Assembly (NCBI RefSeq): GCF_024713975.1
Contig: NC_091097.1
Span: forward strand, 1,199,501-1,263,500
Reading direction: 5' to 3'
DNA: 64,000 bases
Origin: Paralichthys olivaceus
Lineage: Eukaryota > Chordata > Actinopteri > Pleuronectiformes > Paralichthyidae
This document shows positions 1 through 13,174 of the stretch, piece by piece. How positions within the stretch are numbered: the first letter of the stretch is position 1; each line of letters opens with the position of its first letter. The position numbers and the translations under genes were made by a program. The notes beneath the pieces were generated by a model that saw only the letters and a list, made by a program, of their open reading frames with translations, made no database searches and was not told the DNA's origin.

Positions 1-415
1 CGAGTTGCATGTTGGACAGAACATCTCCGAACCCAACTCATTAGAGAGGACAAAGAAGTTTTACGTTCTAACACGCGTCCATTGTCGTACGCGCTCATTC
101 AACTGCAGTAAACGTGTCGTATACTCCATTGTACTTTGCTGTATGTACATTCCAGCTCGCGTGTAAACAGCATATCTCTCCCTGAGATGATGACAGCTTG
201 GATTCATGAAACATCCACCAGCACAAGTTCTCATCTCACTAAACCTCCAGATCCAGACGCTGGGTTGAGTTTACCCAGTCATCATTTATCTTCCACACCT
301 TCTGGAGGACAGATTTTTCATGAGCAACTAAGTTTGAGAACTTTTATTGGACAAGTCAAGTCAAACGTTTGTCCCCAGATCCCGGGGTTGACTCTGTGTC
401 TTCTCTCGTCTCCAG

Positions 416-2296
416 AGCAGGACAAGCCCACCGCGGTGATCGAGAACGGGGAGGTGAGGCTGAACGGGAAGGGAAAGAAGATCCGGAAGCCTCGGACCAT
501 TTACTCCAGCCTCCAGCTCCAGGCGCTCAATCAGCGCTTCCAGCAAACCCAGTACCTCGCCCTGCCCGAGCGGGCCGACCTGGCGGCCAAGCTGGGCCTG
601 ACGCAGACCCAGGTAACACGGTGGAGGACACACACAGAATAAGCGGGACGAGGAGCACGGCTCATTCCTGAGGAAAGGGGATTCAGATTAAAGCCAGCAG
701 AACAATCAGGAGAATTTAAGAGCTAAAGATTAAAACACATGTAATGATGACAAGCGGAAGTATTTCTAATATAAACAAAGGGTTTGCTAATTTTTGTAAT
801 AGAGGGTGTGTGTGGGTCACCTCACCCTACGTTTAAATGAGACATACGAGGGAGTGTCCTGAGCCGCAGTTTGATCATTATCATTTAATCAAAGTGAATG
901 AGAGTTGGAGTGAATCCATAATCCAAACGTCCGAGATAGTTTCAGTGGATTTGAGATTAAAGTTTCCTCTCGTGGTGAAAAGGCAGAACAAAAGTCCAAA
1001 CAGGCGCCGGTGCATTCTTGCTCACAGGTGTCACACATTTGCCTCCATGTGTAATTAGATACTGGCAGTTTCAGAGATTTCAGAGATAGCCTGTAATTAA
1101 AGATCACGTGAAGTGTAGTCATGGTGTGTTTGTCATGAATTAAATCCAAAAAGAGAAAAGAATAGAAGCTGAGGACAAGAAATCCAGAAATGCGCATCGC
1201 AAATTCTAAAGAAACGGAGTCACGCCTGTGTGTGGGTGTGTGAGGTGTGTTTTAGGTGTGTGTCTGTGTGTGTGTGTGTGTGCGTGTGTGTGTGAGTACA
1301 TGCTGGGTGTAATAGTGTGTTCTCTGTCCCTTTACGTCCACACACACTCGAGCAGAAAATAAAAGGCTAATGGCGGCCATTTTGTCCCACGTCGTTGAGT
1401 GGACGTCTGAAATCTCACAATGACCCGAACGTCTCAGATTCACCTCGGTTCACTCGTTTCAGTTTGAGTTCAACTGTGAGACGACTTCACACAGTTCTGT
1501 TTTCTTCTCCGATCAATCTGGGAATTCTGGGAAAACCCGCTGATGGACACGCTCTGATATTAAACTTTTATTATTTCACTTTGACCCTAAAACTGTTTTT
1601 TTCTTCTCCATCCCATGAACGACAGAGCTCTTTAAACTTTATTATCATACTTCTAATAATTATAATAATAATACTAATAATGATTATTAACTCCAGCAGA
1701 TTTTAATCATTTTAAATCTTCACAAAATACATTTCTTTCCATTTTACTTTGGTAAAATAAACTTTACTCTTTAATTAAACTTGGCGTTACACTATCTTTC
1801 ATCTTGAGGCGACTGTAGAATGTTTACGACAGCTTACATTGAAGTCGGGCTCATTTAGAGGATCTGTAATATTGGATTTGTCTGCTCACTAGTTTATTAA
1901 TAAAGACAAACTGAGCTATCTGCATGTTAAATAAATAATAATTAATTTTCTCTTTAAGCCAAAGTTAACTGTGACGGCTGCTCCGGAAAACTTTCAATTA
2001 GTTTGTCTCAGCCTTTTTAACCTTTTTCAACAAATTGATAAAAAGAAAAGAAAAAGAGAAAACTTGTTTTTGTAGTTTTATACGACGATAACAAAAAGCC
2101 AGATTCAGTTCCGTCTGACTCATCGTGAACATTAACAGAAACATTATGAACTGGGACCAGATCACATTTGAAAAATCACTAACCAGGTGTGAGCAGGTGT
2201 CCCACCGAGGAAACTTTATATCAGCGTGTTCGGGAGAACCTCATGTGAAATATGACACGTGTGAGTGTGTGTGTGTGAGTGTGTGAGTGTGTGAGT

Positions 2297-2336
<40 letters not shown>

Positions 2337-3708
2337 ATAAGCAGCTGATGTCATCACATGAACTGTCCTAATCCAGAATGAATTAACCGCAGCAGCTCTG
2401 TTTACACTGGGACTAAGAGATGATCCGTTCATTTGTCTTTGCTTTAGTTGTGGAAAGTGGTTTTGAATGTGCACGCTCGTACGTGCACGCTGCTCACGTT
2501 TGTTTTTACTCTTTTTATTCTTTACCTTTAGTTCTCGTTATATTCCGGAGGTGGGGTCGTTCAGCCGCGGAACGAGGCGTCTGACCTTCAGACAGAAAAC
2601 TGACACAGTCGAGTGTAAAAGGAAAATTTGAATTGAAAGGATAAATAAATGCAGTTTGAAGAATCCAGACACAGTTTGTAAATATTATAAATATTAAATA
2701 TCGTCGGTGAATCTTTGTAAGTTTCACTTTTCAGTTCACGTTAAAATGAACGAGAACTTGTGAACTGGATTATTTGACACAGGTTCAGAATCCTGAGAAA
2801 CACGTTTCCAGGAAGTCACAGAGAACGACACGATTCCTGCTAAAAGCTCAAACTGTTTCACGAAACAACATCTTGCCGCGCGCTGGATTTTGCCAAACTA
2901 CCTGTCGCCGCCTGGTTCTTCTCTCCACGCTGAGCTAACCAGCGTCAGGCTGCGTTCACACCGACATCGAACCCTCATGTATAAAATACCGCTAACATTA
3001 GGATTCTGTCAGCGAGAGATTTTCCGCTCAGACGCGATCACGACTACACAGGAATCTTCCGGAGCGTTCAGGTGAGGAAGCAGCAGACAGAGACAGGAAG
3101 TGACATATCAGTCCTTCTCTGGAGATCCCGTGTTTTTGTTCACACTCCGGCTTCGGTTCCTGTCACCAACAACGTCTTTGTCTCCGTCTCCTACGTGAGC
3201 GACTCTGCTTTTTCATCCTGAGACGTTTGTTTTGTTTTACGCAGACATTCGTGTCACTAAGAGTTTTGAACTTAATTTTGAAACTGAGTGGATGAAATTC
3301 AGATAAAACAAAGAATCTTTTGAGACGCCAGGAAAAAACATTTCCTGTTTCCATGGTTGCACGTTGGAAACATTCTGTTTATAGAGCGTGTAGCCACGAA
3401 TACACTTCCTCTACCACACAAACTTAAGATGGCTGCCATGCTCACACTGCATGTGTTTGATGCTCAGGTCGTGCACGTCCTCAGAAATGGACACGACGCG
3501 TACGCAAGTTGCAGTACCCACGTAAAAGGTCGGGGGCAGCAGCGAGGCACGTAATCAGAGACAGAAATGGTGAAGACTTGTCGATCGCACACATCTGCAC
3601 ACGCTCGTCCGGAATCAGCCAAACGTTGGCGCGTAACTCGCACAGGACCGAAGAAAGAACGTGAACGATAACATTCACGACGCAGCCGGTTGCTGCACAG
3701 CAGGGCCT

Positions 3709-3752
<44 letters not shown>

Positions 3753-3949
3753 CACACACACACACACACTCTAAAAGATAGTTATCATATACCACATCTC
3801 AATCCTGCCTCGGTGCCATTAGGCCGCCAGCCAACCACTGAACCACCAACCACCCTCAAAATCGCCAGTGTTCCCAGACGCAGCTGAGAAATGGCACGTA
3901 GCACATTCTCCCTGAAACACACACACACACACACACGCACACACACACA

Positions 3950-4017
<68 letters not shown>

Positions 4018-4170
4018 GACACACACACACAGTCAAACACACCTTTTACTTCTGAATCAACCTCACAGGACACCACTGATAACATTTTTAATTTACAGAT
4101 ATAAATTATTGGAGAACACACATACACACACACTCTCACTCACACTCACACTCACACATACACACACACT

Positions 4171-4210
<40 letters not shown>

Positions 4211-6012
4211 CACTCTCACACACACACAGGCACCTGGCCTGTGTCTCGGCCTCCCTCCTCCCTCCTCCCTCCTCCCTCCTCCCTGATGTCGGTGCCATTA
4301 GCTGCGCTCTCAGAGAAGCTGTCAGCTCCGTGTTGCTGCTGGAATATGAAACCAATAATTACAGCAGAAATCCTCTCGCTGAGGCTGCATTAACTTAACG
4401 TGCTGTTGATTGACTCGTGGGCTCATCAGCGACGCTCTCCGCTCACTGGGAGTTTTCTGATGCAGTAATCATTCCACTGACGGCTCTGTGGTTCGGCCGC
4501 TGTCACTTCTATCGCATTAGAGCGGAGATTAAACAAAGAGCCTCAGTCTGTTGTTTCAACTCTGCAGAAACTTGAAAGAACCTCAAGTGCAGTTCACGGT
4601 GATAATTACAGCCTTTATGTGGCGTAATTAAAATGTATTGTCTACTCGTGAAGCAACACTTTAACTTTATGTATTTGCCACCATAACGTCGTGATTGACG
4701 TCAACAGATGCGCTGGAACAACAGAGATGAAATTAAATGTCACATCGTTCTACATGACTTCATCCAGCGCTGGGTGTGAAAGTTGGTCCATTACTTGGTG
4801 AAAGGGATAATTTTTTCCACATATTTAGAGTCAATTAAACCGGCGAGCGTATTTTTTTTTTTTATAGAATAATATAATCTTCCATAAACCACTTCAACCA
4901 TGAGTCCCCATAAACTCTCGGGGTAATAATTCCCAGGACTGTCAGCGCGGAGGAGAAAACAACTTGAGCTCCAAGAATGTTTTCTCCTGTTTTTCTTGCT
5001 CTTTTATCTTTTTCTCTTCTCCGTCGTCGGCCAGAGCTTTTTCCCCTTTGCGGCGCAGTTAAAACCTGTTTCAGACAAAAGTCTCCTTCGCTGACTGCGT
5101 GTTATTACTCATGATTCATTTGTTCCCGCTAAGCCGACAGGTTTGCCTGTGAGGCAGATTTGTATAATGTGAAGCTCAATTTGCAAGCACGCTGGAAACA
5201 GAGAACATGCCAATCACGAATCATCCGTAACCACAGAGAGATGCCGCTCGCCTGAATATTTTTATATCTTATGTCATCTTTACTCAGCGTCGCAGGTTTA
5301 TAACCCTGAATAAACTTCAAATCACCGTCCGCCACTGACCTGAAACACAGAAAACCTGTGAAGTAACAGACCATAGGATTCATCAACACTAAGAATAACG
5401 TGCTGGAAGTCTTGGTCCCGACACGAAGGCTTTAAAAGACTCCAGAGAACCAGAGAGCAGCCGGACGCAGGGACACGGAGCAGGGACACGTGCAGCTGTG
5501 ACATGAGGTGCAGAGGCTGCAGGGGCAGCGAAAGATCTCAAACCATCTCCGACCAACGATCTATAATTCTGTTTTCAGCCTCTCGAGTTCTCTGATCTGA
5601 ACCACGAGTAGATCCAGTCACATGTGTGTATAAATACATACATGTGCTTTAACACATACATGCATCTCCTCCTCTCTGGAGAGAAATAAACAGCAGACAA
5701 CGGAGATGAAAATTATAAACTGCATCATGTGATGTGTTCAGCCAATCAGAGCAGAGCTGTGTCGTCGTAGGGCTGGATCCAGGTGATGCAGCTGCGGGGA
5801 AACATCTGCACAGACAAAATGTCCAACCAGCATGCATTGCGTTAAGACCAGCATGCATTGCGTTAAGACCAGCATGCACTGTGTAAAGATGCGTCACGTG
5901 CACGTCATTGCTGTGCAGAGCCACATTAAGTGGAAGGCACCTGGTCGGACCTCATCACAGTTTGCTGGTGTGTCTGTCGTCTCTCAACACTGACGGTGGA
6001 GGAGCGCTGCAG

Positions 6013-6077
<65 letters not shown>

Positions 6078-6884
6078 ATTCTCAGCTTTATGAACAGTAT
6101 TTATGTTTGTAACTGTCGCTCGTTACGCTGTAACATTTTATGATCCACAGTTTGTCTGTACAGCTCATTATTACCTAATTGTAGGTTATTTTACTGCGCT
6201 GATATTCTCCCAGGTAGAATCTGAGCTCCTGCTCCTGCTCCTGCTCTTGCTCCTGCTCCTACTCCTACTCCTGCTCCTGCTCCTGCTCCACAGTCGAGTG
6301 CAGCCTCGTCACACTTCATCGTATTTTTGTTTTCCATGGTTTTAATATTTGAAATATTCATTAATGTCCCTGCGTTGATGGGAACCGGTTTTGTTACTGG
6401 GTTTAAAAGCTGAAACATAAAATCATCATCACACCTTCAGTCTACATCTCGATTAAGAACACGCCTGTTGAGTGACAGTAACTCTTCACGTTCTCCATGA
6501 CGGGATCTGAACATTTTACTCTCTGAACTCTTTATCCTTCGATTGTTTCCTTCCTGTCTCTCCTCCTTTCAAAATAAAAGACCAGATGCAGTCTGTGGAT
6601 AATCACTTCTGATCGACTCTTTCCTTCTCCTCGTCCCTCAGGTGAAAATATGGTTCCAGAACAAACGATCTAAATACAAGAAGATCATGAAGAACGGACC
6701 CTGCGGACCTGAGGGAGACCATCTAGCCCCCCCACCGCCGTCCTCCTCCTCGCCTTGCTCCCTGTGGGACAACAGCATGGTCGCCAAAGGTGCACCAGTG
6801 CACTCTGGGGGATATATGAACAATTTTGGACTCTGGTACCCTGCACACCAGCAGGACTCCATGCCAAGAACTCAGATGATGTGA
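416..6884 (+). CDS. dlx4: dlx4 homeobox transcription factor, exons 2 and 3 (5' partial)
   Basis: Distal-less family homeodomain transcription factor acting in the nucleus in craniofacial, branchial arch, placodal and skin development. Two coding exons are visible. Exon 2 is 416-612: acceptor tccag, phase 1 entry, donor CAG|GTAACA. Exon 3 is 6642-6884, ending in TGA. Together they encode about 145 residues. The homeodomain begins [12 protein letters not shown] and is split at [14 protein letters not shown], the same junction as in dlx3. Recognition-helix residues Gln50 and Asn51 are present in WFQNK. The C-terminus carries the Dlx4-type tail [12 protein letters not shown] and ends RTQMM. Exon 1 is upstream of the window; the open frame before 416 is intronic. 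Dlx4 identity rests on the SLQLQALN helix 1 and the [10 protein letters not shown] segment. Position 18 of the homeodomain is Gln where Arg is usual. The a or b paralogue is unresolved. Confidence 0.95.
3711..4283. repeat. cluster of (CA)n microsatellites and a CCTCCCT tract
   Basis: Dinucleotide CA runs at about 3711-3771, 3918-4032 and 4108-4226, separated by short unique stretches, followed by a CCTCCCT tract at 4245-4283. The many open frames here are translated repeats (poly-Thr-His or poly-Cys-Val) and are not genes. Confidence 0.95.
4340..4640. promoter_or_regulatory. candidate homeodomain-bound enhancer in dlx4 intron 2
   Basis: Complex, repeat-free sequence flanked by microsatellites. 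TAATTA cores lie at 4356-4361, 4603-4608 and 4625-4630; the last two are only 16 bp apart. An ACAAAG (SOX/TCF-like) word lies near 4535. Clustered TAATTA words are typical of Dlx-responsive enhancers. The regulatory role is inferred from motif content alone. Confidence 0.35.
5824..5889. repeat. 21-bp tandem repeat, three copies
   Basis: Three adjacent copies of a 21-bp unit beginning accagcatgcattgcg. The first two are identical and the third has diverged. It lies in dlx4 intron 2. Confidence 0.85.
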
Positions 6885-7996
6885 CAGACAGGAAGGAGGA
6901 CGCAACACTTCCAGGACAAGTGATGGATTTATGCCCGACTGGAGCCGTTCAACACACGGACATTGTTTGAGTCTGAGCCGCTCTGGAGGCAAAAATACAC
7001 AGGAAGTTAACAGCTACTTGATTTTTATTCCAACACGTAGCTTCCAAAGTAATAAGAGTCGAGTAATAAGTTGAAAAATATCACTTTAACTTAAAAATAC
7101 GTCTGAGGCTGAAAAACTGACTCTGAAACGGTTTCAAACTAAAACAATCTCTGTCCACACGATTGGTTGAATATCATCTGGTCTCCTCCACGTGTGAACA
7201 GCAGAGACGACAGGTCCAGTCACACTGACGTCCATAGTTCTCCTGGAAGGAGGTCATGTGATAGGAGCGTCACGAATCAGTGAAGGCTGCGTCATGTCTA
7301 GCGTCTGTAAACGTCTCTGCTTTAGCGGCTCTTAGAGCTCTGGAGCAGTGTGAGCATCAGACGAATGCAGGACGTCACCGTCCGTCTCTGACGTCAGCTG
7401 CAGCTGCTCGTTTGATCAATTATCGTTTTTCTTATTCCATCGAAAAGTCACAGATTCTCCCTTTAAAACTGTGCGTCGGTTTATTTCTGCCTCCAGAGCA
7501 GCTCCAGACATTTTTTGGTTAAAGCTACGACTCAAAGCTGAAGTTAGCGCTGCATTTCCAATTGTGGACAATTCAGGTTTCATTCTCTTCTCGTCTCTCT
7601 GGGTTACAGTTGATCAGATAATTGTGGGGGTGTTTTTTTTTTTTTCTTCTTCTTACAGCAGTTGTTTCTTCACTGAACTTCACAGATTCAAAGAACCCTG
7701 TGGTTTGCAAACACTAAAAACAGATCAAATTAAATAAGAAATAGAATTCACTTCTTCTGACTCTCACCATTGTGTGTATTCTATAAATCTGACGGGGGTT
7801 TGTGTGACACAATTATGGTTGTGGCCTGTAAAGATCCATTATGAAAGAAATGATTACAACACTTTTATGATTCTTATAAAGCTCGTTTTAAGTATGTATG
7901 GTAAATACGCACTGAATGAACACAGCTACTTTAATGTATTATTGAGTCTTAATTGAGTCAAATTATAGATAAATGTATAATGTATTCTGGCACTAT

Positions 7997-8002
7997 AATA
8001 AA
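7997..8002 (+). terminator. possible dlx4 polyadenylation signal
   Basis: AATAAA followed by an A-run, about 1.1 kb downstream of the dlx4 stop codon. It is the first canonical hexamer I found on this strand after the stop. The assignment is by position only. Confidence 0.35.
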
Positions 8003-8109
8003 AAAAAAAAAATCTAAAATAAGATCAAACCAGAAAAGAATACTCTAGACATTTATTTGAAGTCATCACCAGGTCATCCAGGACAAATGTGCTGATTTTG
8101 TGGTTTTCA

Positions 8110-8800
8110 TAATTAAAATAATTGACAAAATAAAAATTCATTGGGCGTCAGGCGCCATGTCGTTGTTTTTAAAGTGGAGATAGAAGAAGCCGGGGTTCAG
8201 CAACATTTCTCAGTCTGGATATTTTCTAATGGATTTTTAATGATGGATCTGTCAATTTGAAATGTCTCACTGTTAATTCTGCTCCTTTCGGACCTGCAAC
8301 AGGAAACTAAACTATTTTATAATATATTGACTCTTGTCAGGCTGTGCTTATTTGAAATAAACCCAGTTATTATTGCCACTCTATCTGATTTGGTTTATTC
8401 AACTTAAATAACAACATAGTTTGTAATTAGTTTTCACATCTTTGTCCTCCAACTGATCAAAATCAGTTCGTTCAGTCGTGTTTCGCTAAAACAAGACATT
8501 TCCTCCGAGTCTCTGTGGACCCGAGTGGCCTCGGGCCGATTTCCCTAAAGTCGTAAATCAGAGGACGCGGGTCACATCTGTCGCCCTGCGAACATCTGGA
8601 AAAGCAAAATGAGTCGTCAAAAATCGTCAATGATTTTATAAAATGACCACGTCAATTATAGGTAATTCAGGACACAGCTTGTTAAATAAAGCTTTCACTC
8701 TGACGCAGTAATTATCCGTAATTGTCAGTCAAGGGAATCACCCTCTGCCTCAGGCCTGAAGAGAAGGTTTGGATTACATCAAACTGGATTAGTGGAGACT
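8110..8800. promoter_or_regulatory. candidate Dlx intergenic enhancer (I37-like)
   Basis: Repeat-free block between the convergent dlx genes. Homeodomain cores are TAATTA at 8110-8115, TAATTG at 8119-8124, TAATTA at 8424-8429, TAATTA at 8709-8714 and TAATTG at 8719-8724, plus CAATTA near 8654 and TAATTC near 8663. The closest pairs are 3-4 bp apart. In vertebrates, the intergenic regions of Dlx bigene pairs carry enhancers bound by Dlx proteins, including elements between Dlx3 and Dlx4 active in branchial arches. That this block is such an element is inferred. Confidence 0.45.
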
Positions 8801-10723
8801 AATTCTGACAACAGATTGATCTGCTCATTACAAAATAAGGAATAATAATGAATGCATCGCTGTGTCGTAGTGTCGGTGGATAGATTTTTCTTTTCTTTTG
8901 TGCGTTTGAATCTTTAAAGGTGATAAAATCCTTTGTTTCCAGGGAGAGACACAAAAACCTTCATTCCAGGATGGAAGACGATAAAATTCAAAAACAAGCT
9001 GACTCAGAATCCTGTATATAAATATGTCCTGTGTGTATAAAATGCACAAACAACCTCCGTCGCATGACTTCAACTTCACCACTTTGCTTTAGTGCATTGA
9101 AGTTTTTTCTGTAATGAAGTTAGTAAAAGTTTGCTGTGAGATCGAACGAGGCTGCGGAGACGAACCGGTGAGCAACGAGTTTTATCAATTTATCAACACA
9201 GTCCGTGTTTCTATAAAGGAAGTTATAGAAATTACAACAGATGGTTTTTTTTTTATCTCAGTAAGTAAACGCACATAAAGTAAAGAAAGAAAGTTAAAAG
9301 TGTATAAATCGATTGAAACGAGGAAAAGTTAAGGATCCGTGTTACGAGAGGCGAGAATCTTATGGTTTCAAAGTAAAAGCTGCCGGTTAAATAAATGAGC
9401 CACGTTTGAAAAAGGCAGGAGACAGAATGTGAAAGAGTTCATGGAGATGATCTCTGACAGAGAGAGACGTTGCTGACACGCTCTATTTAAAGCAGATATG
9501 GAGGCTGTTGTTCCTGTTTGATGATTTGAATATTCATTTGAATTTCTGAAAGTGTTTGAAGACATTTGTCCAGTAACTTTCAGGACTTGGAGCTGTGGCG
9601 GAGCTTCACCGCTGCTGCGACACAAAACATCTCAGGAGGTTGATTCTGAATAATTCTGACTCCGGAGCGAAGTCAACCTCGTTCAGTTTTCATGTTCGAC
9701 GTCTGCAACGACCTCTGTGGTCTCATTCAGTGCATCTTGATCTCATGCTGTCATTACTTTGAATTCAAATTATACTGTTCTCTTGTTCCTGAGTAGATCT
9801 TATAATTATTTTTGTTTGCAGATCATTTGTTGTTTTCTGCTGAAGATCAAACCTGGGAATTTTCCACAGCGAGCAGCAGCAGCAGCGTGCAGCAGCAGCA
9901 GCAGCAGCGTGCAGCCTCGGGCAAAGTTCACACCGTCGTGTTTTATAGAAAGTTTTCTTCACAGACGCGTCACGTTGAACTAATGAAGTGATGGGAGCCC
10001 GTCGGGGGCTCAGGGAACACAAACACAAACAAGAGCAACAAAGAAAAAGACAAAGCCGAGGTTCTCACACACAAAGAAGCTTCAGTGAAGAGACTTCACG
10101 TTTCAACACAACTGCACAAAACCAGCCGCTCACGCAGAGCGTCAGTCGTCTTTCTCACGTTTGTGTCGCACGTTTCTGCTTCTGCACAACCAACAACACA
10201 AAGATTCAAACACAAGCTCGACTTGTGTTTAAACAAACTTTAACCGTTCCACAGAGTGAATTATTCAATAGTTTGACCGGAGGAACTCATATCGATGGAT
10301 CATCACAGAGTCAGGACATTGTGAGACAACAGACACACACAGTTCAACGAGTCGCTCGCGTCACACAAACGTTAAGAGACTTTTGAGATTAAAAGTTTTT
10401 TGGAAGCAGTGAAATTTGATTCCTTGTTCATATGAAGCAGATTTTCATTGAATCAATTCTATTTCACATCCATCAGGTTTGTTATTCTGCTGAATTCAAA
10501 ACATTGTTCGGTTATAAAAGTTTTTTTAATTTAATAAAGTTGGTTAAACTGCCCCGAACATCCCAGAGGTGAAACACACAGAACAGGGGCTGAGTGCAAA
10601 ATCACTTCCATCACAACACAAACAGCGTTCGTGAACTTTCTAATATTTACAACATCCAGATTCATGATCGGTGTGTCTGTGTTTCACCAACACTCACCGG
10701 ATACAAGCCGAGTGTGTGAAGGT

Positions 10724-10924
10724 GGAGGAGGAGGAGGAGGAGGAGGAGGAGGAGGAGGTGGAGGAGGAGGAGGAGGAGGAGGTGGAGGAGGAGGAGGAGG
10801 AGGAGACGCTGGAGCTTGCGTGAGGACAAAAATGTTAAAAAACCATAAAAGCGAAGACTTCACAACTTGCTACTGGGAAAGATGACAGCATGGGACGTCC
10901 TGCAGAGGAGAGCGAGAGAGAGCG

Positions 10925-10962
<38 letters not shown>
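10724..10962. repeat. (GGA)n and (GA)n tracts
   Basis: GGA triplets with occasional GGT interruptions at about 10724-10805, then a (GA)n run at about 10915-10962. The poly-Gly open frame over the first tract is a translation of the repeat. Confidence 0.93.
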
Positions 10963-10966
<4 letters not shown>

Positions 10967-11088
10967 TTAGAAAAAAACACATTAATTAAAACAAGCCAGG
11001 AGCAGCAGGGGTCACTTTAAATTTGCTTATTAAACTTGACTCACGCAGCGCGGAAACACACACATGCTTCAGTGCAGCTGAGGTAGAG

Positions 11089-11105
11089 TGTGTGTGTGTG
11101 TGTGT

Positions 11106-11180
<75 letters not shown>

Positions 11181-11190
11181 TGTGTGTGTG
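11089..11190. repeat. (GT)n microsatellite
   Basis: About 100 bp of GT dinucleotides with two TC interruptions. It is followed directly by a 10-bp inverted repeat at 11192-11218. Confidence 0.95.
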
Positions 11191-12274
11191 AGACCGATAT
11201 CTATGAGTGATATCGGTCGTTCTTGTTGTTTCACTTCCAACAACCAAAGGATTTTATCGTGACTACAGTCAAACATACAATGACTCCACATGTTGGAGCC
11301 ATGTTGTATGTTGTATGTTGTATGTTGTCATGTTCAGTGTATGTTGCACGAGTGTGGTTCAATGTTTCTCCACAAACAAACTGAAGAAATAAATGTTTTA
11401 CTTTGAATATTTCACACACACACAGATTTGTTCCAGCAGCGTATCGACATGAAGCCTGTGAATAATTCATCAGGATCAGATTTTCTTCAAACATTTTGCC
11501 GAAGGATCATTTTCGCAGGAAACACGTTTTCTGACGACGCCTCTTTTTTTTTTTTTTAAATGAAGCCGTAACGTCCGGAGTCTCGTCTGTTCGAAGCCAC
11601 AGAGGAGCTCAGCATCGGCCCTCGGCGGCAGCAGGTATCGGCGTGTGTGCAGACCGTGGCTGGAGGCAGGGAAAAGAAAGGTAATGTCAGCGCCCAGTCT
11701 CTCGTGACATGGTTAGAAACGTTTCCTCTGCGCTCAGCTTGCAGCAGCTGATGTCATCGTCTCGCCCACGGAGAGCGGCGGAGTCAAAGCGTCCCCCTGA
11801 GCTCACCTTCACTTCTCGCCGTCACAGAATCGATGGTAGGTTTTCTTGGACACGCTCGGGCGGGAGGGGCGGAGTCTTCGGGCGTGAGGTCGCGAACCCT
11901 GACTCCACTCGGCCGTTCGGCGAGATCCTGGTTGTTACGTGTTACTGGCAGAAACCGTCCGTGAGTCAGTGCAGGCGAATGAAACGTGTTTCCCCCGTGT
12001 CGCTACAAGCCCCCGTCTCCGTCTCCGTCCGTCTCCCTGTGATGTTCACATACATTCTTCTGTGACACCTGGAAGCTGAGGGCTCAGCACAGGAAGACGA
12101 GAGTCTAAACAAACATGGAAGCTCCTGGATCTGTGGGTCCACGCCCTCACGCCAAGGTTCACAACACGATGTGTGTTTGCTCAGTGGCTCCTCAGCACCT
12201 ATTGGAACATGTGAGGACGAATGTTGACATGAGTTTCTCAAGAGTTTCTCCAGTCTGTCACAGAATGTCCTCAG

Positions 12275-12860
12275 GAGAGAGCAAACACACAACGTTCAGA
12301 CTGTGAGAGAACAAACACACAACGTTCAGTCTGTGTGAGAACAAACACACAACATTCAGACTGTGTGAGAGTTAAACACACAACGTTCAGTCTGTGAGAA
12401 CAAACACACAACGTTCAGACTGTGAGAGCAAACACACAACGTTCAGTCTGTGTGAGAGTTAAACACACAACGTTCAGACTGTGTGAGAGTTAAACACACA
12501 ACGTTCAGTCTGTGTGAGAACAAACACACAACGTTCAGTCTGTGTGTGAGTTAAACACACAACGTTCAGTCTGTGTGAGAACAAACACACAACGTTCAGT
12601 CTGTGTGTGAGTTAAACACACAACGTTCAGTCTGTGTGTGAGTTAAACACACAACGTTCAGACTGTGTGAGAGTTAAACACACAACATTCAGTCTGTGTG
12701 AGAGTTAAACACACAACGTTCAGACTGTGTGAGAGTTAAACACACAACGTTCAGACTGTGTGAGAGTTTAACACACAACGTTCAGACTGTGTGAGAGTTA
12801 AACACACAACGTTCAGTCTGTGTGAGAGTTAAACACACAACGTTCAGTCTGTGTGAGAGC
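12275..12860. repeat. 31-bp minisatellite array, about 18-19 copies
   Basis: Tandem units built around acacaacgttcagtctgtg. There are two main variants, one reading gagaacaaac and one reading gagagttaaac before the common core, and the core itself alternates cagact/cagtct. Unit length varies by 2-4 bp because of a GT-dinucleotide difference. Copies are contiguous with no unique spacers. Confidence 0.93.
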
Positions 12861-13029
12861 AGCTAAAATGCTAATAACGTACCTGCAACAGGTGAAATTT
12901 GAATCTTCTTCTTCTTCTGTGGTTTCTTGAGTGAATGAGGCCTCGTGCTCGAGAGCTCCCTCTTCAGGACTCTGCAGGCATCACTAATCAATCACGATCA
13001 GAGGCTGAACAGTAGATCACAGATCACAG

Positions 13030-13174
<145 letters not shown>

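Larger units (their letters stand above)
613..6641 (+). other. dlx4 intron 2 with simple repeats and a candidate conserved block
   Basis: A six-kilobase intron between the two halves of the dlx4 homeodomain. No exon was seen in it. It contains (TG)n and (CA)n tracts near 1258-1300, 2262-2334, 3711-3771, 3918-4032 and 4108-4226, a CCTCCCT tract at 4245-4283, a 21-bp triplicate at about 5824-5889, (GT)n at 6015-6077 and a CTGCTC-type tract at about 6220-6290. The stretch 4300-5300 is free of simple repeats and has three TAATTA cores, so it is a candidate regulatory element. Confidence 0.7.

Noticed and set aside
136-415. N-terminal extension of the dlx4 open frame
   Set aside because: It lies upstream of a good acceptor at 415 and lacks Dlx N-terminal motifs; it is intron 1 read through.
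12275-12860. CRISPR-like array
   Set aside because: The units are contiguous with no unique spacers, the window is vertebrate DNA, and no cas genes are present. It is an ordinary minisatellite.
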